A DNA stretch of 64,000 nt from JBEIFW01 sp046081125 (GCA_046081125.1 JBJTVH010000089.1:9565-73564), one strand, 5' to 3'. Numbered from the stretch's first letter, positions 33,207-43,126 are shown. Program-made: numbers and translations. The notes: a model not told the origin generated them from the sequence alone.

Positions 33207-34714
33207 AGATCCGACCCACCCGTGAGGAGTTCCGGTCCCTCGCCGCGCGACACACCGTCGTACCGGTGTGGACCGAGGTGCTCGCCGACTTGGAGACCCC
33301 GGTCTCGGCCTACGCCAAGCTCGTCGGAGACGGCGCCGGGTTCCTGTTCGAGTCGGTCGAGCACGGCGAGCGCTGGAGCCGGTTCAGCTTCGTGGGTCGA
33401 GCACCGAGCGCCACGCTCGTGCTGCGCAACGGGCGGGTGGACGTCGACGGCACGATCCCCGCGTCCGTCCCGCTCGACCGGGGGATCCTGGCGGCGCTCG
33501 AGGCCCTGCTCGAGGTGTACCGGGCGCCGGCCCTCCCGGACCTCCCTCCGCTCCAGGGCGGTGTGGTCGGCTATCTCGGCTACGACGTGGTGCGAGAAGT
33601 CGAGCGCCTCGTCGACGTGCCCCGGGACGACCGCGGTCTTCCCGATGCCGTGATGAGCGTGATCGGCTCCCTCGTCGCGTTCGACCACTGGCGCCAGCGG
33701 GCATACGCGATCGACAGCGTCGCGGTGCTCGGCCTCGACGCCGACGGACTCGACGCCGCCTACGACGCGTCTGCCCGCCGGGTGATCGAGTTGGCGACCG
33801 ATCTGGGGCGCCCCTTGCCGTACGCGCCCGTGGAGCCCCCGGATCCGTCCGATCCGCTGCCCGAGATCACCTCGCCGATGGCCGGCCGCTACCAGGACGC
33901 CGTGGCCGTCGCGAAGGAGCACATCCTGGCCGGCGACATCTTCCAGGTGGTGCTGTCCCAGCGGTTCGATCTCACGCTCGACGCCGACCCCTACGACGTG
34001 TACCGGGTGCTGCGCCAGGTGAACCCGAGCCCGTACATGTACTTCCTGCGCCATCCGGAGATCACGATCGTCGGGTCCTCGCCGGAGCCGATGGTGCAGC
34101 TGCTCAACGGCAAGGTGATCTCCCGCCCGATCGCAGGCACCCGCCGGCGGGGCCGCACCGACGCCGACGACCGCCGCATGGCGGCGGAACTGCTCGAGCA
34201 CCCCAAGGAACGGGCCGAGCACGTGATGCTCGTCGACCTCGCCCGCAACGACGTCGGCCGGGTCGCCAGCTTCGGAACGGTGCATGTCGACGAGCTGATG
34301 ACCCTCGAGCGCTACAGCCACGTGATGCACCTCACCTCCCAGGTGTCGGGCGATCTGGTGCCCGGCAAGGGTCCGATCGACGTGCTCCGGGCCACCCTGC
34401 CGGCCGGCACCGTCTCGGGGGCGCCGAAGGTGCGGGCGATGGAGATCATCGACCGGCTCGAGCCGGTGAAGCGGGGCCCGTACGCCGGGGTGGTCGGCTA
34501 TGTCGACTTCTCCGGCAACCTCGACACGGCGATCGCGATTCGCACGATGTTCGTCGGCCCGACCGGGGCTGCGTTGCAGGCCGGGGCGGGCATCGTGGCC
34601 GACTCCGACCCGGCCGAGGAGGATCTCGAGTGCCGGAACAAGGCGGCGGCGTTGCTCGCCGCGATCCCGGCGGCGCGACGGATGACGGCCAAGCGGCGCG
34701 AGGCCGTCGCATGA
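33203..34714 (+). CDS. trpE: Anthranilate synthase component I
   Basis: 503 residues; converts chorismate to anthranilate with ammonia from TrpG. Chorismate-binding signatures: IFQVVLSQRF, NPSPYMYFL, GSSPEPMV, RPIAGTRRRG, HVMLVDLARNDVGRV, and AGTVSGAPKVRAMEIIDRLE. The start at GTG 33203 gives the full N-terminal domain (TREEFRSLAARHTVVPVWTEV). trpG and trpD are not in the window. The overlap with hisI leaves no room for a trp attenuator. Confidence 0.95.
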   Translation: MKIRPTREEFRSLAARHTVVPVWTEVLADLETPVSAYAKLVGDGAGFLFESVEHGERWSRFSFVGRAPSATLVLRNGRVDVDGTIPASVPLDRGILAALEALLEVYRAPALPDLPPLQGGVVGYLGYDVVREVERLVDVPRDDRGLPDAVMSVIGSLVAFDHWRQRAYAIDSVAVLGLDADGLDAAYDASARRVIELATDLGRPLPYAPVEPPDPSDPLPEITSPMAGRYQDAVAVAKEHILAGDIFQVVLSQRFDLTLDADPYDVYRVLRQVNPSPYMYFLRHPEITIVGSSPEPMVQLLNGKVISRPIAGTRRRGRTDADDRRMAAELLEHPKERAEHVMLVDLARNDVGRVASFGTVHVDELMTLERYSHVMHLTSQVSGDLVPGKGPIDVLRATLPAGTVSGAPKVRAMEIIDRLEPVKRGPYAGVVGYVDFSGNLDTAIAIRTMFVGPTGAALQAGAGIVADSDPAEEDLECRNKAAALLAAIPAARRMTAKRREAVA

Positions 34715-35613
34715 CCGGCGGCGCGTGGGTGTCCGTCGAGCGTGACGTGGTCGAGGTGCGCGGCCCCGACGCGATGTCGTTCCTGCAGGGGCAGTGCAGC
34801 CAGGACCTGCTGCGGCTCGGGGCCGGCGACAGCGCCTGGAGCTTCGTGTTGCAGCCCACCGGCAAGCTCGACCACCTCGTCCGGGTGACCCGGCAGGCCG
34901 ACGACGTCGTGCTGCTCGACGTGGACGCAGGCTCGGGCCCTGCGCTGGTCGCCCGGCTGCAGCGGTTCAAGCTGCGGGTGCGCGCCGAACTGGTGCGGGA
35001 CGACGGCTGGTGGGCGTCCCGGCCGCCCGCGACCGACGCCGAGTCCGCCGGTCCGCAGGGAGCGGTGCGGGTCGTGGGCTGGTGGGGGCAAGGCAGCTGG
35101 TGGTTGGGTCCGGTGGCCGTCGCCGGTGCGGTCCCGCTCGACGAGCGGGACCGGATCGAGGCCGGCTGGCCGGCGGCCGGGGCCGAGCTCACGCCGGAGG
35201 TGATCCCGGCGGAGTGCGGTCTGGTGCCCCTGGCCGTGTCGTTCACCAAGGGGTGCTACACGGGACAGGAGCTCGTCGCCCGGATCGACAGCCGCGGCGG
35301 CAACGTGCCGCGCCGGCTGTGCCGCCTCGTCCCGCTCGACGGTGCCACGATCAGCCCGGGCGACCACCTCCTGCTCGACGGGGCGGAGGTGGGCTGGGTG
35401 ACCTCGGCTGCATCGCCAGCCGAGCTGGTCGGCGAGCTGGTGGCCGGGCCGGGCGCCGGCGCCATCCCGACGGCCGGCGCCGTAGGGCTCGGCTACGTCG
35501 GCCGGGCCGTCGAGCTCGGGGCTGTCGTGCACGCCGGCCCCGTGCCCGTCACCGTCCTGGCCCAACGGTCGGTGCCACCGGAGGTGGCAGCGGACCGCTC
35601 GTCGGCAGGCTGA
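34711..35613 (+). CDS. ygfZ: YgfZ/GcvT-like folate-binding protein
   Basis: 300 residues; tetrahydrofolate-dependent factor in Fe-S cluster enzyme maintenance. The YgfZ signature KGCYTGQELVARIDSRGG is intact. The GcvT-like N-terminal fold (DAMSFLQGQCSQDLLRL; FVLQPTGKLDHLVRV) and a C-terminal barrel follow. ATG 34711 overlaps the trpE stop. Its last 65 bases overlap the convergent histidine kinase gene. Confidence 0.9.
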   Translation: MTGGAWVSVERDVVEVRGPDAMSFLQGQCSQDLLRLGAGDSAWSFVLQPTGKLDHLVRVTRQADDVVLLDVDAGSGPALVARLQRFKLRVRAELVRDDGWWASRPPATDAESAGPQGAVRVVGWWGQGSWWLGPVAVAGAVPLDERDRIEAGWPAAGAELTPEVIPAECGLVPLAVSFTKGCYTGQELVARIDSRGGNVPRRLCRLVPLDGATISPGDHLLLDGAEVGWVTSAASPAELVGELVAGPGAGAIPTAGAVGLGYVGRAVELGAVVHAGPVPVTVLAQRSVPPEVAADRSSAG

Positions 35614-36931
35614 CGACGAAGCGGGCCCCGCCTGCGGGCGCAGCCTGCGCCTCCACCGTCCCACCCATTGCGCTGACCAGTTCCCGCACGATGGCCAGGC
35701 CGAGGCCGGAGCCGGCCTCCGCCCGGCGGGGCGCGGTGCGCGAGGTGTAGAGCCGGTCGAACACCCGGCCTAGTGCATCGGGGGGAATGCCGGGCCCGTC
35801 GTCGTCGACGACGACCTTGGCCCGGTCGCCGGTGGTGTCCACCGAGACGGTGATCTCGTGGGCGGCGTACCGGCAGGCGTTGTCGAGCAGGTTGGCGATC
35901 ACTTGCGCCATGCGGTCGGGGTCGACGACGACGGGCACCGCCGGACCGGGACCGGGCCCGACGACGCGCCGCCCGGACGGCTCGAATCCGGCGCTGACGT
36001 CGCCCGCCAAGGCCCGAAGGTCCGTCGGCCGCAGGTCGAACGTGAAGCTGCGAGCGTCGAGCTTGGCGAGGTCGAGCAGGTCGTGCACCAGGCGCTCGAG
36101 GCGCCGGGATTCCTGCAGGATCACCTCAGCGGCCCGCTCGGGATTCTGCGCCGTGCCGTCGGTGATCGCCTCGGCGAACCCGCGGATCGACGTGAGCGGT
36201 GTGCGCAGGTCGTGGGACACCGACAGCAGGAACTGCTGCTCGAGCAGCTTCGAGCGCTCCAGCGTGTCGGCGAGCGCGTTCACGTTGCGGACCAGGTCGG
36301 ACAACTCGTCGCGCCCGGTGGGAGGGTCGACGACGCGAGCCGACAGTTCGCCGAGCGCGAGGCGCCGGGTGACGGCGTCCGCATTGCGGATCGGCGCCGC
36401 CAACCGGCGGGACAGCACCAGGGCGACGAGCACCCCGACGGCCAAGGCGAGCAAGGAGGCGAGCACGAACCAACCGAGGGCGACATCGAGAGCGCTGACG
36501 GTTCGGTCGGTGGCGACGACCACGACCGTGCTGGCCGGGAAGGTCCGGGCGCCGGCCACGAACACCGTGCGGCCCTGGGAGCCCGACACCGTCTCGCTCG
36601 CTCGGAGCCGGGCGACCGCGGCGGGGTCCAGGCGGACGTTGGGTGGTAGCGGCGGGACGAACGTGCCGTTCGGTCGCAGGATCGACACGCTGACCGATTC
36701 GATCCGCAGGAGCCTGCGGATGCTGTTGAGGCGGTTGGCGAGCGCCGCAGGGCGCTGGCCCGAGGCCGACGCCTCGTCGACGTCCTCGAGCAGGATCTCC
36801 ACCTGGCGCGTCAGCTCGGCCGTCGTCGACCGCTCGGCACGGACGGTGGCGATGACGAGGGTGCCCACCCCGGCGACGAGGAGGGCGACGACGACGGTGC
36901 CGCACAGGGCGAGAGCGAGCCGGAGACGCAC
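35549..36931 (-). CDS. Two-component sensor histidine kinase
   Basis: 460 residues. TM1 spans residues 5-28, followed by an extracytoplasmic sensor of about 120 residues and TM2 at about 150-175. A HAMP linker follows (RRLAAPIRNADAVTRRLALG). HisKA has the phospho-His in LLSVSHDLRTPLTSIRGF. HATPase has N box VIANLLDNACRYA, G1 DDDGPGIPPDALGRVFDRLY and G2 GSGLGLAIV. GTG 36931 lies two bases after the regulator stop. The signal is unknown. Confidence 0.93.
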   Translation of the reverse strand: MRLRLALALCGTVVVALLVAGVGTLVIATVRAERSTTAELTRQVEILLEDVDEASASGQRPAALANRLNSIRRLLRIESVSVSILRPNGTFVPPLPPNVRLDPAAVARLRASETVSGSQGRTVFVAGARTFPASTVVVVATDRTVSALDVALGWFVLASLLALAVGVLVALVLSRRLAAPIRNADAVTRRLALGELSARVVDPPTGRDELSDLVRNVNALADTLERSKLLEQQFLLSVSHDLRTPLTSIRGFAEAITDGTAQNPERAAEVILQESRRLERLVHDLLDLAKLDARSFTFDLRPTDLRALAGDVSAGFEPSGRRVVGPGPGPAVPVVVDPDRMAQVIANLLDNACRYAAHEITVSVDTTGDRAKVVVDDDGPGIPPDALGRVFDRLYTSRTAPRRAEAGSGLGLAIVRELVSAMGGTVEAQAAPAGGARFVVSLPTSGPLPPPVAPTVGPGR

Positions 36932-36933
36932 GA

Positions 36934-37623
<690 letters not shown>

Positions 37624-37705
37624 CCTGGCGCCGGAGTGTGAGGGAGTTGTGTGCAGGCGTGCGCCGGGAACCCGGACGGGCCCGGGCCGATCCGGGATGC
37701 TGCAG

Positions 37706-37711
37706 TAGCGT
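37706..37711 (+). promoter_or_regulatory. -10 element (TAGCGT) of trpC
   Basis: CAGTAGCGT followed by 9 bases and GTG 37721, divergent from the response regulator. The 97-base gap shows no Shine-Dalgarno motif. Confidence 0.55.
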
Positions 37712-37720
37712 CAAGCCACC

Positions 37721-38497
37721 GTGGCGACCTACCTCGACCGGATCCTGGCGGCCCATCGCGCCGCCGCCGACGCCGACCGGCGTGCCCTCGACCCGCTGGT
37801 GCACGCCGCGCAGGCGGCCCCGGCGGTCCGGGGGTTCCGAGCGGCGCTGGCCGCGGCCGAGGGCCTGGCCGTGATCGCCGAGGTGAAGCGGCGGTCGCCG
37901 TCGAAGGGCGACCTGGCGGCCGGCCTCGACCCCGCTGCGCTGGCCCGGGACTACGCCGCGGGCGGCGCCTCATGCCTGTCGGTGCTCACCGACCGAGAGT
38001 TCTTCGGCGGGTCGCCCGAGGACCTCGCCCAGGCCCGCGCCGCATGCTCGCTACCTGTGCTGCGCAAGGACTTCACCGTCTGCGCGCACGACGTGTGCGA
38101 CGCCCGCCTGATGGGCGCCGATTGCGTGCTGCTGATCGCCGCTGCGCTCACGGCGGCCGAACTCGCCCGCCTTCACCGGCTTGCGCTCGAGGTCGGACTC
38201 GACGTGCTCGTCGAGATCCACGACGAGCGGGAGCTCGACGCCGCCCTCGCCGCCGGCGCAACGCTGATCGGGGTGAACCAACGCGACCTCGTCACCTTCG
38301 CCGTCGACCACGAGCGGGCCGTGCGCATGGCCGGGGTGATCCCCGATTCGGTGCTCAAGGTGGCCGAGTCCGGGGTCCGCGGGCCCGAGGATGCGCGTAG
38401 TCTCTGGGCCGCCGGCTACCAGGCCGTGCTCGTGGGGGAGACGTTGGTGACGGCGCCCGATCCGGCGGCGGCCATCCGATCCCTGCGCGGGAGCTGA
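37721..38497 (+). CDS. trpC: Indole-3-glycerol phosphate synthase
   Basis: 258-residue barrel. Catalytic residues are in VIAEVKRRSPSKGDL (Glu, Lys), SVLTDREFFGGS, VLRKDFTVCAHDVCDARLMGAD split across the active site, LVEIHDERELDAAL, IGVNQRDLVTF and VAESGVRGPEDA. It is monofunctional and followed 30 bases later by trpB2. Confidence 0.95.
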   Translation: MATYLDRILAAHRAAADADRRALDPLVHAAQAAPAVRGFRAALAAAEGLAVIAEVKRRSPSKGDLAAGLDPAALARDYAAGGASCLSVLTDREFFGGSPEDLAQARAACSLPVLRKDFTVCAHDVCDARLMGADCVLLIAAALTAAELARLHRLALEVGLDVLVEIHDERELDAALAAGATLIGVNQRDLVTFAVDHERAVRMAGVIPDSVLKVAESGVRGPEDARSLWAAGYQAVLVGETLVTAPDPAAAIRSLRGS

Positions 38498-38527
38498 GAC
38501 GTCGCCACTTCCGGGGAGTACCTCGCC

Positions 38528-39778
38528 ATGCGCTTCAACCTGCCCTTCGACAAGATCCCCACGGCCTGGTTCAACGCCCTGCCGCGGATGCCCGAGCCAA
38601 TGGAGCCGCCGCTGCATCCCGGCACGCGGGAACCGATCGGTCCGGCCGACCTTGCGCCGCTGTTCCCGATGGCGCTCATCGAGCAGGAGGTGTCGGGCGC
38701 ACTGAGCATCGACATCCCCGGTGAGGTCCTCGACGTGTACCGGCTCTGGCGGCCCACCCCGCTCGTGCGCGCCGTCCGGCTGGAAAAGGCGCTCGGGACC
38801 CCGGCCCGCATCTACTTCAAGGACGAGTCGGGCTCGCCGGCCGGCTCGCACAAGCCGAACACCGCAGTACCCCAGGCGTTCTACAACGCGAAGGAGGGGA
38901 TCACGCGCCTAACCACCGAGACCGGTGCCGGGCAGTGGGGCACGGCGCTCGCGTTCGCGACGGCGCAGTACGGCCTGGAGTGCAAGGTCTACATGGTGCG
39001 CAACAGCTTCGAGTCGAAGCCGTACCGCCGGGTGATCATGGAGACCTGGGGTGCCGAGTGCGTCCCGTCGCCGGTGGCCGACCCTTCCTCGCCTGGTTCG
39101 CTCGGCATGGCGATCTCCGACGCCGTCGCCGACGCCGTCGGTCGGGAGGACACCCACTACGCGCTCGGGTCGGTGCTCAACCACGTGCTGCTGCACCAGA
39201 CCGTCATCGGCCTCGAGGCCAAGGAGCAACTTGCCCTGGCCGGCGAGGTCCGGCCTGACGTGGTGATCGCCCCCTGCGGCGGCGGTTCGAACCTCGGTGG
39301 GGTCGCGCTGCCGTTCATGGAGGACCCGGCCGTGCGGCTCGTCGCCGTCGAGCCGGCCTCGTGCCCGACGCTGACGGCCGGGTCGTTCGGCTACGACTTC
39401 GGCGACACCGCCGGGATGACGCCGCTGCTGCCGATGTACACCCTCGGCAAGGACTTCATGCCGCCGACGATCCACGCCGGCGGCCTGCGTTACCACGGCG
39501 ACGCCCCGATCGTGTCGCTGCTCGTCAAGGCCGGCCGCATGGAGGCCGTCGCCTACCCGCAGGGCAAGGTGTTCGAGGCCGGGAAGCTGTTCGCCGTCGC
39601 TGAGGGCCGCGTGGCGGCTCCGGAGGCGTGCCACGGCATCCGGGCTGCGATCGACGAGGCGTTGGCCTGCAAGGAGACCGGGGAGGAGAAGGTGATCCTG
39701 TTCAACTACTGCGGTCACGGCTTCCTCGATCTCGCGGCCTACGACGACTTCAACCACGGCCGGTTGATCGACGCCTGA
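38528..39778 (+). CDS. trpB2: TrpB2-type tryptophan synthase beta-like PLP enzyme
   Basis: 416 residues, TIGR01415-type TrpB. It carries the N-terminal extension (FNLPFDKIPTAWFNAL; PIGPADLAPLFPMALIEQE) that distinguishes TrpB2. PLP Lys109 is in SPAGSHKPNTAVPQAFY; the phosphate loop is APCGGGSNLGG. TrpB2 enzymes lack the standard alpha-subunit interface and can work alone or with TrpB2a. A canonical trpB-trpA pair is at 41954-43938, so this genome has two beta proteins. A GGGGA site at 38513-38517 precedes ATG 38528. Confidence 0.93.
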   Translation: MRFNLPFDKIPTAWFNALPRMPEPMEPPLHPGTREPIGPADLAPLFPMALIEQEVSGALSIDIPGEVLDVYRLWRPTPLVRAVRLEKALGTPARIYFKDESGSPAGSHKPNTAVPQAFYNAKEGITRLTTETGAGQWGTALAFATAQYGLECKVYMVRNSFESKPYRRVIMETWGAECVPSPVADPSSPGSLGMAISDAVADAVGREDTHYALGSVLNHVLLHQTVIGLEAKEQLALAGEVRPDVVIAPCGGGSNLGGVALPFMEDPAVRLVAVEPASCPTLTAGSFGYDFGDTAGMTPLLPMYTLGKDFMPPTIHAGGLRYHGDAPIVSLLVKAGRMEAVAYPQGKVFEAGKLFAVAEGRVAAPEACHGIRAAIDEALACKETGEEKVILFNYCGHGFLDLAAYDDFNHGRLIDA

Positions 39779-39785
39779 GCCCGGT

Positions 39786-39809
39786 CCCCGGGGCCCGTGG
39801 GCCCCGGGG
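39786..39809. terminator. Bidirectional terminator hairpin
   Basis: A perfect 10-bp all-GC stem (39786-39795 with 39800-39809) and loop CGTG, directly between the stops of convergent trpB2 and the CheX-like gene. Confidence 0.75.
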
Positions 39810-40274
39810 TCAGGCCGCTTCGAAGACCGTGACGAGGACCTTGTCGCCGTTGCAGTCGTAGACGAGCCGGTGGACCGGGGTGGTGCGGGGCATCGTCACC
39901 ACGTAGCCGGTGCCCTCGGTGACGGCGGGGATCCCGAGCTTGGTCGACACCGGCAGCAGGTTCTTGATGTTGCCGCCGGTCATATTGGTGAGCTCGGCCG
40001 CTGCATCGCGGATCTCGTCGGGAGACATCGTGTCGGGGTCGTCGGTGAGGAACATGGCTGCGGCGAAGCGCCCGGCGGCAGCGATCGAGGTCTGGACGGC
40101 GATCGCGCCGATCCAGTCCCCGTTCACTGTGACCAGACCGGTGATCGTCGGGACGCCGGGGGGGAACAGTTCGGTGGGGACGATGCCGAGCGGATCGAGT
40201 TCGAGGCTCAGCATCATCTGCCAGATCTCGGGCGCGACGGCCACCAAGCTGCCGCGGTCGATGTGCGTCGTCAT
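39810..40274 (-). CDS. CheX-like phosphatase-domain protein
   Basis: A 154-residue CheC/CheX-fold protein. The catalytic ExxN motif of CheX phosphatases is visible as Glu94 and Asn97 in AAAELTNMTGGNIKN. ATG 40274 is preceded by GAGGGGA five bases upstream. No che genes are nearby. Its neighbour is a GGDEF protein, divergently transcribed, so it may act on a receiver domain in a c-di-GMP or two-component pathway (inference). Confidence 0.8.
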   Translation of the reverse strand: MTTHIDRGSLVAVAPEIWQMMLSLELDPLGIVPTELFPPGVPTITGLVTVNGDWIGAIAVQTSIAAAGRFAAAMFLTDDPDTMSPDEIRDAAAELTNMTGGNIKNLLPVSTKLGIPAVTEGTGYVVTMPRTTPVHRLVYDCNGDKVLVTVFEAA

Positions 40275-40351
40275 CGTTCCCCTCATCGGCACTCACCGGC
40301 TGCGGCGGAGCGAACCTCGGCGAGATCCATCACTCTTCGCGCTTGCTTGAC

Positions 40352-40357
40352 TACAAT
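40352..40357 (+). promoter_or_regulatory. -10 element (TACAAT) of the GGDEF gene
   Basis: CTACAAT followed by 8 bases and ATG 40366. It is the most AT-rich -10 in the window and has no Shine-Dalgarno motif after it. Confidence 0.55.
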
Positions 40358-40365
40358 TTGACGCA

Positions 40366-41196
40366 ATGTCTTGGCGTGACGTTGCCGCAGCGTTGGCCTG
40401 CACCGACCAACCGTCGGTGATTGCCGGGCCGTTCGGCGTCGTGCGGTGGAGCCACCGGAGCATTCCCGAGGACCTGCTCACCCCGGGCCGGCCGCCCGAG
40501 TGGTTGGCTCGTGTGGTCCACGACGCCGGCCCGGAGCCGACCGACGTTCCGCTGAGCCTCCCGCTGCCGAGCGGTGGGGTCTCGGGCACCGCACGCGTCC
40601 GTCGGCTGTCCGACGGCCACGTGGTCGTCGTCCTCGGGGGCAGTGCGTCCGTGAGCATCGGGACCGACCCGCTGACCGGCCTCGCCGACCGGCGGGCGGT
40701 GCACGGGGCCCTCGACCGAGCCCTGCAGGTACCCGGTCGGCGCATCGCCGTGCTGTTCATCGACCTCGATGGGTTCAAGGCGGTCAACGACACCTACGGC
40801 CACGAGGCCGGCGACGACCTCTTGATCGAGGTCGCCCGCCGGCTCACCCACGAGCTGCGCCACGCCGACGTGGTCGCCCGCTTCGGCGGCGACGAGTTCG
40901 TCGCCGTGCTCGAAGGCGTCGACGACCTCGGGGTGGCCGCAGTGGCGGAGCGGGTGTGCGAGGCGGTCCAGCGCTCGGTCGCCGTGGCCGGTGGGACCGT
41001 CCAGGTGTCGGCGTCGGTCGGGATCGCCGTGGGTACCGGCGGGGTGGTGAGCCCCCGCTCGCTCCTGCACCAGGCCGACCTGGCGATGTACACGGCGAAG
41101 GCCCGAGGGCGCGGGCGGGTGGCGCGCTACCACCCGTCGATGTCGCGTATCGCTCCCCGGCATGGCCGGCCCGCCGGGCGCCAGCCGGTAGCGTGA
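40366..41196 (+). CDS. GGDEF diguanylate cyclase
   Basis: 276 residues. The N-terminal 100 residues are an unrecognised sensor-like domain (GPFGVVRWSHRSIPEDLL), followed by a complete GGDEF domain: TDPLTGLADRRAVHGAL, VLFIDLDGFKAVNDTYGHEAG and ARFGGDEFVAV. The inhibitory I-site RxxD (RHAD) lies five residues before GGDEF, so product feedback is likely. It is soluble, with no membrane segment, and ends seven bases before trpF. Confidence 0.93.
   Translation: MSWRDVAAALACTDQPSVIAGPFGVVRWSHRSIPEDLLTPGRPPEWLARVVHDAGPEPTDVPLSLPLPSGGVSGTARVRRLSDGHVVVVLGGSASVSIGTDPLTGLADRRAVHGALDRALQVPGRRIAVLFIDLDGFKAVNDTYGHEAGDDLLIEVARRLTHELRHADVVARFGGDEFVAVLEGVDDLGVAAVAERVCEAVQRSVAVAGGTVQVSASVGIAVGTGGVVSPRSLLHQADLAMYTAKARGRGRVARYHPSMSRIAPRHGRPAGRQPVA
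41189..41194 (+). promoter_or_regulatory. -10 element (TAGCGT) of trpF
   Basis: CCGGTAGCGT followed by 8 bases and GTG 41203. It overlaps the 3' end of the GGDEF gene. Confidence 0.55.
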
Positions 41197-41202
41197 CGCC
41201 CG

Positions 41203-41880
41203 GTGTTCGTGAAGATCTGCGGCATCACCAACGAGCAGGACGCCCTCCTGGCCGTCGCCCTGGGGGCCGATGCCCTCGGGTTCGTCTTCGCGGCGTCGAC
41301 ACGCCAGGTCACGGCGAGCCGGGTATACGACATCACCCGCCGCCTCCCGCCGGAGATCCTGACGGTCGGGGTGTTCCGTGACGATCTCCCGCCGCGGGTC
41401 GTCCAGATCGCGGGCGAGGCCGGGGTCAAGGCGGTGCAGCTGCACGGCCGGGAGACTCCCGCCCAGGTCGCCGAGGTGCGCGCCGGGATCCCGCGGGTGA
41501 TCAAGGCGGTCGCCGCCGGATCCGACACGTTCGACCGGGCGGGCACCTACGACGTCGAGTGGCTGCTCGTCGACTCCCCGAACCCGGGCTCGGGGCAGAT
41601 GTTCGACTGGTCCGTCGTCGACGCGGTGCCAACGAACGCCAAGCTGATCCTTGCCGGCGGTCTCACCCCCGACAACGTGGCGGCCGCGATCGCCACCGTC
41701 GAACCGTGGGGGGTCGACGTGGCCAGCGGCGTCGAGGCGGCTCCCGGTCGCAAGGACGCCCGCCGGCTACAGGCCTTCATCGAGGCCGCCCGCGCCGCCG
41801 GCCGCCGTCTGAGCGATCTGCACCCGTCGATCGACGGCCAGCGCAACGGTGAGTCCCCGTACGACTGGGCCGACGAGTAG
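41203..41880 (+). CDS. trpF: Phosphoribosylanthranilate isomerase
   Basis: 225-residue barrel. The catalytic Cys is in FVKICGITNEQDA and the catalytic Asp in LLVDSPNPGSGQMFDW; LILAGGLTPDNV and VDVASGVEAAPGRKDARRL bind phosphate. A dedicated TrpF is absent in many actinobacteria, where PriA covers it. The C-terminus is extended by about 20 residues. Confidence 0.95.
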   Translation: MFVKICGITNEQDALLAVALGADALGFVFAASTRQVTASRVYDITRRLPPEILTVGVFRDDLPPRVVQIAGEAGVKAVQLHGRETPAQVAEVRAGIPRVIKAVAAGSDTFDRAGTYDVEWLLVDSPNPGSGQMFDWSVVDAVPTNAKLILAGGLTPDNVAAAIATVEPWGVDVASGVEAAPGRKDARRLQAFIEAARAAGRRLSDLHPSIDGQRNGESPYDWADE

Positions 41881-41953
41881 CGCCGGTCACCCAACCACGG
41901 ACCGACCCGGGGCCTTCTTCACGTGCGGGTCGCGTCCCTGGCAACCTGAGGGG

Positions 41954-43126
41954 ATGACGACGACCACGCTGATGGGGGAGCCGACGGCTCGCGGACGGTT
42001 CGGGGACTTCGGTGGGCGGTTCGTCCCCGAGACGCTCGTGCCGGCGTGCGAGGAACTCGAAGCGGCGTTCCGCAAGGCGTGGGCCGATCCGGGGTTCCGC
42101 GGGGAACTCCATGCGCTGCTCGTCGACTACGGCGGCCGGCCGTCGCCGGTCACCGAGTGCCGCAATCTCGGCCGCCAGCTCGGCCTTCGGCTCCTGCTCA
42201 AGCGGGAGGACCTGAACCACACCGGCTCGCACAAGATCAACAACGTGCTCGGCCAGGCGTTGCTCGCCGTTCGGATGGGCAAGACCCGGTTGGTCGCCGA
42301 GACCGGCGCCGGTCAGCACGGCGTTGCGACGGCGACGGCCGCGGCGCTGATGGGCTTGCGCTGCAAGGTCTACATGGGGGCGGTCGACGTCGAGCGCCAA
42401 GCGCTCAACGTCTTCCGAATGAAGCTGCTCGGCGCCGAGGTCGAAGCGGTGCAGTCGGGAAGCCGAACCCTGAAAGACGCCGTCAACGAGGCGATGCGCG
42501 ACTGGGTCGCGACCGTCGGCGACACCCACTATTGCCTCGGATCGGTGATGGGTCCGCACCCCTACCAGTGGATGGTGCGGGAGTTCCATCGGGTGATCGG
42601 GGAGGAGGCGCGCGAGCAGTGCCGGCGCCTGCTCGGCGGGGCCGATCCCGACGTCGTGGTCGCCTGTGTCGGTGGCGGTTCCAACGCGATCGGGATCTTC
42701 TCGGGATTCGTCGACACCGACGCCGAGCTCGTCGGGGCCGAGCCGGCCGGCGGCGCAGCGATCGGCAGGGGGGTGCCCGGCGTCGTCCACGGCATGCGGT
42801 CGTTCCTGCTCCAGGACGAGCACGGCCAGGTGCTCGAAGCGCACTCGATCTCGGCGGGCCTCGACTATCCGGGCGTCGGGCCCGAGCACAGCCATCTCGC
42901 CTCGATCGGCCGGGCCCGCTACGAGCCGGTCACCGACGCCGAGGTGATCGACGCGTTCCAGTTGCTGTCCCGCACCGAGGGAATCATCCCCGCCCTCGAG
43001 CCGGCCCATGCGCTTGCGTGGGTGGTGAAGGCGGCGCCGTCGCTCGCCGGTCACACGGTGCTGTTGAACCTCTCCGGGCGTGGCGACAAGGACGTGGCCC
43101 AGATGATGGCGCTGCTCCAGCCATGA
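41954..43126 (+). CDS. trpB: Tryptophan synthase beta subunit
   Basis: 390-residue canonical TrpB1. PLP Lys94 is in LNHTGSHKINNVLGQALLA; AETGAGQHGVATAT and the phosphate loop ACVGGGSNAIG are intact. ATG 41954 is 74 bases after trpF, directly following GAGGGG, which is too close to act as a normal ribosome binding site. The stop overlaps the trpA start. Confidence 0.96.
   Translation: MTTTTLMGEPTARGRFGDFGGRFVPETLVPACEELEAAFRKAWADPGFRGELHALLVDYGGRPSPVTECRNLGRQLGLRLLLKREDLNHTGSHKINNVLGQALLAVRMGKTRLVAETGAGQHGVATATAAALMGLRCKVYMGAVDVERQALNVFRMKLLGAEVEAVQSGSRTLKDAVNEAMRDWVATVGDTHYCLGSVMGPHPYQWMVREFHRVIGEEAREQCRRLLGGADPDVVVACVGGGSNAIGIFSGFVDTDAELVGAEPAGGAAIGRGVPGVVHGMRSFLLQDEHGQVLEAHSISAGLDYPGVGPEHSHLASIGRARYEPVTDAEVIDAFQLLSRTEGIIPALEPAHALAWVVKAAPSLAGHTVLLNLSGRGDKDVAQMMALLQP

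Noticed and set aside
32850..33210. trp attenuator or leader peptide before trpE
   Set aside because: trpE starts inside the hisI stop (GTGA), leaving no leader region, and no Trp-rich short ORF or competing hairpins are seen.
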